From Desmodus rotundus (Eukaryota > Chordata > Mammalia > Chiroptera > Phyllostomidae), in contig NC_071391.1 of the NCBI RefSeq assembly GCF_022682495.2, forward strand, positions 106,623,195 to 106,687,194: 64,000 bases of DNA, written 5' to 3'. The notes beneath the pieces are model-generated. The model was not told where the DNA came from and made no database searches. It worked only from the letters and a program-made list of their open reading frames with translations. Numbering within the stretch: position 1 is the first letter of the stretch; every line of letters starts with the position of its first letter. Position numbers and translations under genes: made by a program. Below, piece by piece: positions 56,105 through 64,000 of this stretch.

Positions 56105-57150
56105 AAACCATCAACTAAACAAAAAGGCAATTTACCTAATGGGAAAAAATATTTGCAAGTCATATATCTATTAAGGGGTTAATACAAAAAAATATATAAA
56201 TGACTCACACAACTCAATAGTCAACCCTCCCTACCACAAACAATCTGATTTAAAAATAAGCAGAGGATCTAAAGAGATGTTTCTCCAAAGAGGACATACA
56301 GATGGCCAACAGGTACATAAAAAGGTGCTCAGCATGCTAATCATCATCTCACACCTGTTAGAATGGCTATTATCGAAAAGGCAAGAAATAACAAGTGTTG
56401 GTGAAGATGTGGAGAAAAGGGAACCCTCATGTGCTGTTGGTGGGAACGTAAATTGGTGCAGCCACTGTGGAAAACAGTATGGAGAATCCTTAAAAAATTA
56501 AAAATAGAACAACCATACGACCTGGGAATTTCACTTCTGGGCATTGTTCAGAGGAAACAAAGACACTAATTTGAGAAGATATCCATGTTCGTTGCAGCAC
56601 TATTTGCAATAGCCAACAAATGAAAGCAACCTAAGTATCCGTCAGTGAATAAACTGATAAAGAAAATGTTTTATATATCTATACACACACACACACATAC
56701 ATAATTCAGACATAAGAAGAAGGTAACCTTGACATTTATGACAAAAAAAGACAAATACTGTAAAATCTCACTTATTTGAGGAATCTAAAAATAAAACAAC
56801 AGCAAAAACCCCCACGAATACAGAGAACAGACTAGTGGTCACCAGAGGCAATGGGGGTGGGTGAAATGGGTGGAGGTGGTCAAAAGCACAAAATTCCAAC
56901 TATAAAATAAATAAATCATGGGGATTTAATGATAACTACAGTTAATAGTACTGTACTGGGTACTTGACAGTTGCCAGGAGACTGGATCTTGAAAGTTCTC
57001 ATCACAAGAAAAAAATTGTGATTCTCTAAATCGATGGATGTGAACTAGGTTTACTTTGGTGATCAGTGTACACACATATACAACCATCACGGTGTGCACC
57101 TGAAACTAAAGTAACGTTGTATGTCAATTGTATGTCAACTTCAACAAGAT
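56105..57150 (+). mobile_element. L1 LINE 3' fragment, about 1 kb
   Basis: It covers the end of degraded ORF2 and the 3' UTR: aggacatacagatggccaac, catcatctcacacctgttag, ggtgggaacgtaaattggtg, gcactatttgcaatagccaa, tagtggtcaccagaggcaat. Stops break the frame throughout. An (AC)n run sits at about 56682-56698. Confidence 0.92.
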
Positions 57151-58190
57151 TGACGTGAAGAACAACCTGGAAACAGGCAGCTGTGTGTGAGGGGAGGACT
57201 ATCAGTCATCTTAATACGATTAATTTAACATCCTCAGGGATGTGAGAAAAGCTACTTCATCCATCAAATAGGAAGAGATTGCTTTTTTTGAAAGGGAGCA
57301 ATAAGCAGATTTTTAGAAGTTTTTAAAAGTAAAATTAAAAAATTCAACAGGAAGAAAAATTGGAGGAAATAGAAAGAATTGCAAAAAGGTAAAAGATGGA
57401 AAATCAGAGAAACTAGAACAGGAAGTCTGACATCCAAATCACTCTGTCTGAGTTCTAGAGAGATGGGGCGGGGGGAGGAAGGAATTAATAAAGAAACAAT
57501 TTAATAAGAGTGAGCAGAACTGAAAAATGCACGTTTTCAGATTGAAAAGGCCTGTATGTGCCCAGAAAAACAGATAAAAATGGACCCACACCAGGGTGCA
57601 CTATTGTGACATCTCAGAGCTCAGGGGGATAAGGCCTGAGAAGCTTCAGGGAGGAAAAACAGAAGAAGCAAAAAAAGGCTCAGACTCAGAATGGCTCCTG
57701 ACTGCTTAACAGCAACCTTAAAAGCAAGAAGAGAATGAAGCAATTTTGCAAGGAAAATTATTTCCAATCTACACGTATAAGTCCAGAAAACTCTCAGTCA
57801 GGTAGGGAGGGGGGAAAGGTCATTTTCACACACACATACAATTTACCTGGAGTATACCCTTTTTCTAGAATTTACTGGGGGATGTGTGAACCACAGCAAG
57901 AAAGAAAGTCCGGAAGGAGGGAGGCAGGAAACTGGCGTTCTCAGGCAGGAGCAAGGCAGCCCAGGGTGACAGATGGGGAAGGTTGAGGAGGAAGGGAGCT
58001 GGGCGCTAGATGTGGAGAACAACCCGGGGCTGGCTCCTGGACACAGGCACAGCGAAGGCTGCAATCACCAAGGTGCTCATTGCCTTGCCTCACACCATGT
58101 GCTTCACCTAAGGGCCTAATGATGCCCAGGGGGTATGCGGGGCTTAGGCTTATCTGGATGTGGCTGGTGAGGGGCGTGTGAGGGTGAAGC
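57150..58190. other. Upstream flank, nothing recognised
   Basis: An A-rich segment (57280-57760) after the L1 fragment may be a diverged continuation of a transposon; the rest looks unique. Confidence 0.4.
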
Positions 58191-58196
58191 TCCCGT

Positions 58197-58212
58197 CCCC
58201 CCCCCCCCCCCC
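58197..58212. repeat. C16 homopolymer run
   Basis: Sixteen consecutive C bases, likely length-variable and a risk for assembly error. Confidence 0.9.
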
Positions 58213-59160
58213 TCTCAGCAGAGGTTCAGCTGAGCGCGCTCTCCCAGTGCTCTCTCTAACCTACTCCAGGGGGGTGGGTTCGGCCACAGTCAGAGCAGCC
58301 GACCTCTGACCACGTCTCTGCTGGAATCCACCCAGGGCCCTGCGACAGCCCAGTCAAAGCCCCCTCTGTGGTGGCCCTGGGCTCAAGTGTCACTCGTGAC
58401 TTCACCCGATGACTTTTCCAAAGGGTTTCTCGCAAGCTCTCAGGGAGGCTGAGACAGACTTTGTCCAGCGGCTCCTCTCCTGGGAGCCTCCATGCAGTGG
58501 GCAGACGGCCCTCTCCTCACACGGAGGGGTGTGAGCTTGCCGCTCCGTGTTCATTGCGACATGCTGCTTGGATGGGAACAGATGCATTGGGTGTTAAACT
58601 ACAGAGGAAGGCAGAAGGATGATCAGGACGCTGGCCCAGATGGCAATAGAGGGATGAGATGGGACGCCACACCCAGGGGCCTTGCAGTGCTGGGAATGTT
58701 CTGTCCTTTCACCTGCAACTTAGGTCGCACTTGAAGCTGCACATACACAGTGTATGCTCTGCTCTGCACACATGACATTTCACAACTGTAAAAAGTTTGA
58801 GCTAATTGGAAGCTCTGTGGGGAGGTGCAGGTTTTGTAAACACTGCAGGTCACTCTAGGGTTTGTGAGTGGGGACTCAGCCATGTCCTTCATTAACTTAA
58901 TCATCCCGTTTTTATGTATTTGTCTTGTCCCTGCCTCTACCCCACCTGGAATCCCCAAGCCATGTCCCTCTGGTTCAGTTTCTCCAGAAAAGGCATTCTT
59001 GGCTTTCTGCTGGGGTCGGGGTGGGGCTCTGCAGGGTGGAATACAGACTTTCAGTCAATCCTCTTGTACTCAGGCCTTCTTCCCCCGCCCAACTCCCCAC
59101 ATTTAGACACCCCAGGGCCTCCAGTCCCTGAACAGATCAGAGGTTCTGGGCAGTGAATCA
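58212..59160. other. Upstream flank, nothing recognised
   Basis: Unique-looking sequence with no gene and no repeat that I can name. Confidence 0.45.
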
Positions 59161-59164
59161 GCTT

Positions 59165-59415
59165 GCTTTTCAAAAAATTGAACTATAATTAACATATAAC
59201 AAACATTGTGCGCGTTTGAGGTGTACCAATGTTGATGGGATATGTTTATGTATATTGCAACATTGTTACCTCCTGTAGCATTAACTAACACCTCTGTTCT
59301 GTTACGTAATTATCATTCTTTTTTGTGGTGGAAACAATTAAGATCTAGCCTCTTAGCAACTTTGAAGTTTATAATACAGTGTTGTTGACTATACTCATTA
59401 TGCTGTGTGAAAAAA
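59165..59415 (-). mobile_element. L1 LINE 3' UTR fragment, reverse orientation
   Basis: Aattgaactataattaacat, gtattaactaacacctctgt-like text, cattcttttttgtggtggaa and atctagcctcttagcaactt follow a reverse L1 3' UTR. Confidence 0.75.
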
Positions 59416-59929
59416 ATTGACTTTTTAAAAATATCCTTTTTTCCTCTGTACCTAGTTGGGTTCTTGACTTCCCCGATCACTGAGTTTTTGATTCAATCAT
59501 AAATGTCTCATCTCTGAATTACTGACATCTGTCACCTGGGTTGTCTCTGCCTGTCTTCTCTTTCGCCTGGCTGCTTATTCTCTCCCCAGCCTTCTGGTGA
59601 CAGAGTTCTCATTCCTGCACCTCTTATTTGTCTACATCTCTTCCTGAGGTGAGTCCATTCATTCCCAACGTGTTAATCTGTCCCCATGGACACCTGACAC
59701 AGGCTGAGTCAGTCAGATTCGCCCTCCAAGAATTTGGAACATTGACCTAAGAGGAAAAGACTAGAGCTCCTTGGAACTGAGCAGGAGTTAGCAGCACTCT
59801 AGAGCAAGCAGTGACACTGGAAGTCTTGTCTCGGGCAGAGGAGGTCTGTCCATTGTTCATCAGTCCTTGCAGCCTGTGTACGTTCTCACATGTGTGCAAA
59901 CGCATGTGATCTAGAATAATCATCACAAT

Positions 59930-60520
59930 ATTACTGTTCTAGCACAAGATGGGAAACAACCAATTTAACAGGAAGTTGGTTAAAATAAATTGAGGTGCAT
60001 CATTTAATAAAGTAGATTGGAAATAACCAATTTAACAAGACATTGGTTAAAATAAATTATGGTATATTCATCCAATAAGGTACAACGCAGACAATAAGTA
60101 GAATAAGGCAACTATATTTGTACTGAGATAGGACAATCACCAAGTAATATTGCTAAGTAGAAAGAAAGAAGGACAGAACAGTACATACAGGATAAAAGGA
60201 AAGAAGGAAGGAAGGAAGGAAGAGAGGGAGGGAGGGAGGGAGGGAGAAAGGAAGGAAGGAAGGAAGGAAGGAAGGAAGGAAGGAAGGAAGGAAGGAAGGA
60301 AGGAAAGAAAGAAAAGAAAGAAAAAGAAACAGAGAGAGAGAGAAAGAGGACATACATACATATGTCACATAAGCACTAATAATTTCTGAAATGATTCATA
60401 AGAAACTGGTGACAAGGTTTGACTGTGGGAAGGTGACCTGGGAGACTAGTGGGGGTGGGACTGAGATTTACATTTCCTCACATGTCCTTCTGTACTTTTT
60501 AAATTTTTTTAAAACAAATT
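59930..60520 (+). mobile_element. L1-like 3' fragment interrupted by a GGAA microsatellite
   Basis: The left part has aagatgggaaacaaccaatt, ggttaaaataaattatggta, ttcatccaataaggta and gagataggacaatcaccaag; the right part has aagaaactggtgacaaggtt and a weak 'tgtactttttaaatttttt' end. This order matches a common mammalian retroelement tail. A segment is locally duplicated (about 59950-60012 and 60017-60080). Confidence 0.55.
60194..60349. repeat. GGAA/GGGA purine microsatellite
   Basis: About 155 bases are almost entirely purine: GGAA units, a GGGA block at about 60224-60246, GGAA again, then AAAG and GAGA units. Mirror-symmetric purine tracts like this can form triplex DNA, and GGAA arrays bind ETS factors (known). 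Frames through it encode only Lys/Glu/Gly/Arg repeats and are artefacts. Confidence 0.95.
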
Positions 60521-61320
60521 CTGTGAGTTGTTAGTTCTGTGACTTAGACAGTGGCCCCATTCCGGGGTCCCCGAGTCTAGGAGCAGTGGCCAGGATGCAC
60601 TTCATGCCCCAATGAGTTGGCACCTTCTGGGATCAGTTCACACCTGCTCCCTGGGAATCAGCCTCCTCTCCAATGGAACTTCCGGTGCCATTGACCCCAC
60701 CTTTATCTCTAGGGGTCATGGGCAGCACCATCCAGGCTGCAACAACTAGAACCCCGCATTTTCTGGCTCAGAGATTAGTCCAAGCAAAGAAAGAAACATG
60801 ACTCAAGGCAAGCAATGATCACTCTACTGAGGTTTCTAGGAAAGAAATCCATGCCCTTACTAGCTTGCACAAAGGAAATGGGACTGAAGCTGAGGCCACC
60901 ATCCTACCTCCTGGGGAAGGCCTGTAGATGAGAGATAAGGAAGGGGAGGCAGGGGACTAGCTCCTGGGGCATTGTTTGGGCCTAGCCCAGGCTGCCGTTC
61001 TCCACTGGATTGTCTCCACATGCCGTACCCACCTCCAGGCCTCCCGTTCATTTCTCAGCCCACACTAAAGGGGCTTTTTTCCCACCACTTGAGGGAAAAC
61101 TGCACATGTCAAATCTGGGGCCACTTTCCTGTCTCATCAGGGTACACCCATTAGTAGCCTCCTTTAGGAAGCCTGTGCGCTCCTGGTGTCGGGGCACACG
61201 GTCCTCAGCTCCCCTCCTTCTCTCTGGCTTCTCCTCTCTCCCTCATGGTGATGGAGTTTCCAGGGCTCATCCCCATGCCTTCTTACTTGTCTGTACCTAG
61301 CCCTTCCATTCCCAGGGTGT
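60520..61320. other. Upstream flank, nothing recognised
   Basis: Unique-looking sequence; no gene or named repeat was seen. Confidence 0.45.
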
Positions 61321-61338
61321 TAATCACCACCTATATAT

Positions 61339-61515
61339 TTTTTAAAATATGTTTATTGATTTTTAGAGAGAGAGAGACAGAGAGAGAGAAAGAGACAGAA
61401 ACATCGATGTGAGAAACACCAATCGGTTGCCTCCCATAAGTGCCCCAACCACAAATCAAACCCCAACTTTTCAGTTTATGGGACGACATTCCAATCGAGC
61501 CACACCGGGCAGGGG
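61339..61515 (-). mobile_element. VES-like tRNA-derived SINE (bat), copy 4, reverse
   Basis: Atgtttattgatttttagag, gacagaaacatcgatgtgag, aaacaccaatcggttgcctc and cacaccgggcaggg run in reverse VES order. ACCACCTATATAT (61326-61338) and ACCACCTATATTT (61516-61528) are the target-site duplication, 12 of 13 bases. Confidence 0.88.
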
Positions 61516-61849
61516 ACCACCTATATTTGATGACACCGAATTTGTATTCAGTCCAAACCTCTTTTCCAAGCTCCAGAACATTTGCATAATTCAGTTGCTA
61601 TACTTGACTATGCCTAATTCCAAATTCCAGCTGCACTCAAAGCTTATTTCCCACCCGGTATTATTCCCCTTATCAACACAGGACACCAACCAGCCAGATG
61701 CTTAAACCACAAACCTGGGAGCCACCTAGGCCCTTCTCTCTCTGCATGTAACTCATCAGGAAGACCTGCCACTTTTTCCTTCAAAACATATCGTGAATTC
61801 ATTTATGTCCCTCCATTTCCACTCTCATGGCCTGTAATGGTCATAAGTG

Positions 61850-62205
61850 TAGTCCAACTGTTCTCCTCCCGGGTACATGGTAGGATGGCACTTCGCCACA
61901 CCATCTGAAGTTAGGTGTGCCCATGTGACTGACCTGGTCAACAACTTGTGAGAAGAAAAGACATCTGTCACTTCTAGCGGGGAAGAGCCAATACACATCC
62001 CTTCCTTCTGCCATTGGGATTACAGAAATTATGTTGAGATGGGGGCCCATCAGCCCGGATTCCTGAGTGATTAAAATGAGCAGAGCCCCTCTGCTGACCC
62101 ACAAAAAACTGAGCATGAGGAGAAATAAATATTTGTAATGTTAAGCCATTCAGGTTAGGGGCTGTTTGTTACCGCAACACAACCTGGCCCATTCTGTCTC
62201 ATACA
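61850..62205 (+). mobile_element. MaLR/MLT1-like LTR, degraded
   Basis: AGGAGAAATAAATATTTGTA, atgttaagccattcaggtta, ggggctgtttgttaccgcaa and cacaacctggcccattctgt are the same terminus type as at 46740-47165. Confidence 0.6.
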
Positions 62206-62214
62206 CTAATGGCG

Positions 62215-62795
62215 TGCAAGTCTCCTAAACTGCTGCTATAGCCTCCATTTTTACTCTCTGTCCACACAGCAATCAGAATGACCTTTTTACAGTGCAAATC
62301 AGACTCAGTCACTACCTCACTCAAACCTTTGGGCTCTTCCCATTATACCTGGAAGAAAATCCAAACTTCTTCCTATAGCCTAAAAGGCCCAGCATGACCT
62401 GAGCCCTGCCTGTCACTCTGACCTGGTCTCCCACCCAGGCTTCCTCACTCATTTCTGCCCAGTCCCCCTCTACTTTTGCTATCGCTAAGGCACTGAACAC
62501 TTTCCTGACTCAGAGCTTATGCACATGCTGTCCCCTCTGCCTGGAACCCTTTCCTGCACTAGTCACACAGCTGGCTTTTTCTCATCCTTCAAGCCTCAGC
62601 TTACAAAACACCTCCTGGGGGAGGCCCCACCACTGCTACACTCTGAGCATTTCCTTGTTAGCTCTTATCACAAGGTAGAATTGCATTTGTTTTTCATTGT
62701 TATTTACTTGTTTAGTCACAAAACTGTAAGCTCTGTGGGGTCTCCATCAGCCCTCAATAAATATTTGTTGAATGGAGGAATGAGTGAATGAGAAG
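62215..62795 (+). mobile_element. L2 LINE 3' end, long copy
   Basis: One of the best L2 copies here: cctaaaaggcccagcatgac, cctctgcctggaaccctttc, tccttcaagcctcagcttac, aactgtaagctctgtggggt and ctcaataaatatttgttgaa. Confidence 0.92.
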
Positions 62796-62799
62796 TTCT

Positions 62800-64000
62800 G
62801 CAAAGGGTAATGGTGGTGATGTGGCTAGTAGATATCACTGACCAGTTGACCAATCAGCCTCGCCCTGCAGCATCCTTTGGCTCCTTCCAGGTGACGAGGC
62901 CAAAGTCCTCTCCACGCCTTTTATTCCCCTTAGGAGCTAAAGTGCCTCTGAAATACTGGGGTTTCTCCAGAGGGCTGAGCTGTCCTCCTTCTCCACTCTT
63001 GCAGCTCCCCAGGCGTCAGCCCAGCCTGGAGCGGGCAGCCAGCTCCAGTGGAGAGGCAGCCAGCTGCTGCCGTCACAGAGAGAGTGTCCTGGCCAGCACT
63101 CCAGAAATAGCCCAAGGTCAAGATAGGGTGCTTCCGTCCCCAACCGATAGAGAAGTCTGGGGAGAGTCCAATCCCAGATTTCCCTCCACCCCAATATTGG
63201 GATTCTTTACCCTGGTCTGGAACTCCCCAATTTCCAGCCACCTCTCCACAGACCCCTTCATTACCACTGATCTCACAGACCCCTGTCCTCCTACCACATG
63301 TCTGCGATAGAGGGTGGGCCTTATCCCATCTCATGGACAGGGCACTGTGGCTCAGGGAGGTCAAGAGTCTCTTCCAAGGTCACGTGTTGAGGTTACCAAT
63401 GAACTGGAATCACGGGTAGAGACCCATCCCAGCATCGGTGCTTCCTCCCAGCAGAACCTTCCATGTGAAGGAGGCACGCAAAGGACTTCCACAGCCTCTG
63501 CCCCAGGGCCAGCCTCAGCCACGTGTTACTGCTTTCTGGGGCTCTTTGCCCTGTGTACTCTGTCCCTATTTCCTGGTGCTGGGAGAGCGGTTTGGCTTCT
63601 TCAGCTGATGTCCCTGGGATCCCACTCTTTTCTGCCTGAATCCACAGCGTCCATTTCCACCTCTGGTCCTGGATACTCTGAGTGCTTGCCCAGCTCACCC
63701 ACCTGAACTCCCAGGTGGCCCGACCACCCAGGCCACTGTCTTCACACCCACAAAATATTCCCTCCTCTAACAGGGAAGCTGAGGACTCGGGGGACAGGGG
63801 GGCTCCAGCCGCCAGCTTCATGGGCCCCTTGTTACGAGCAAGGCTTGCAGACGCCCAGCTCACAGAGCTTCCCGCAGGTATGGCAGGAAGCAGCAGGGGT
63901 GTAAGTCAGGGAGCCCAAGAGGATTGGTTGGAGCAGGTGAGGGGAGCAGGGCAGCTCAGGCAGCTGGGGAAAGGGAGGAGGAGCCCACAAAAATGGGTCC
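62800..64000. other. Upstream flank to window edge, no gene recognised
   Basis: A reverse MIR fragment lies at about 63330-63420 (ggtcaagagtctcttccaag gtcac). The rest is unique GC-rich sequence. No GNLY or SFTPB exon was recognised. Confidence 0.45.

Noticed and set aside
56277..56501. A 74-codon frame with L1 ORF2-like residues
   Set aside because: It is a scrap of the degraded L1 at 56105-57150, bounded by stops, not a gene.
60112..60389. Frames encoding Phe/Leu/Pro/Ser or Lys/Glu/Gly repeats
   Set aside because: They are the two strands of the GGAA microsatellite.
33000..64000. Search for exons of neighbouring genes (GNLY, SFTPB, ST3GAL5)
   Set aside because: No saposin-like or sialyltransferase motif with splice sites was recognised in the open frames. 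The neighbours probably lie outside the window.

Overview
The window is vertebrate nuclear DNA, almost certainly from a bat. The evidence is one gene of the conserved ATOH8 type with mammalian exon-intron structure, dense old mammalian repeats (MIR, L2, MER20, MLT1-type LTRs, L1 tails), and four tRNA-derived SINEs that resemble the bat VES family from memory. All four SINEs have readable target-site duplications. Nothing bacterial or viral was seen, and no tRNA, rRNA or CRISPR feature.

Only one protein-coding gene can be supported: ATOH8, a basic helix-loop-helix transcription factor, on the minus strand. Its coding sequence is a join of exon 1 (31940 down to 31191, 250 codons), exon 2 (23979 down to 23788, 64 codons) and exon 3 (3125 down to 3120, one Glu codon plus stop). 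The protein is 315 residues. The introns are about 7.2 kb and 20.7 kb. Exon 1 lies in a CpG island of about 1.3 kb with GC boxes, E-boxes and a G-quadruplex-prone 5' leader. The 3' UTR starts at 3119. Its end is not certain: I saw no AATAAA or ATTAAA on the minus strand between there and the left edge, and the best candidate is a variant AGTAAA near 2157.

Layout: 1-3119 is the 3' UTR and downstream flank, with a diverged local sequence pair. 3126-23787 is intron 2, with a 20-bp-unit minisatellite at about 10.81-11.47 kb, many MIR/L2 pieces and some repeat-poor blocks that look like regulatory DNA. 23980-31190 is intron 1. 31.1-32.75 kb is promoter, CpG island and exon 1. 32.8-64 kb is upstream flank with no recognisable gene. 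It holds old repeats, the four VES-like SINEs, L1 fragments, a GGAA microsatellite and two repeat-poor blocks that may be distal enhancers. In human, from memory, ATOH8 lies between ST3GAL5 and the GNLY/SFTPB cluster; no exon of those genes was recognised here.

Most long open frames in this window are chance: shadows in the GC-rich exon 1, or the minisatellite, whose repeat leaves all three plus-strand frames open. I did not find an undescribed multi-gene system. The observations most worth checking are the one-residue terminal exon and its alternatives, the intron-1 retention frame, the 5' leader quadruplex, the minisatellite and the candidate enhancers.
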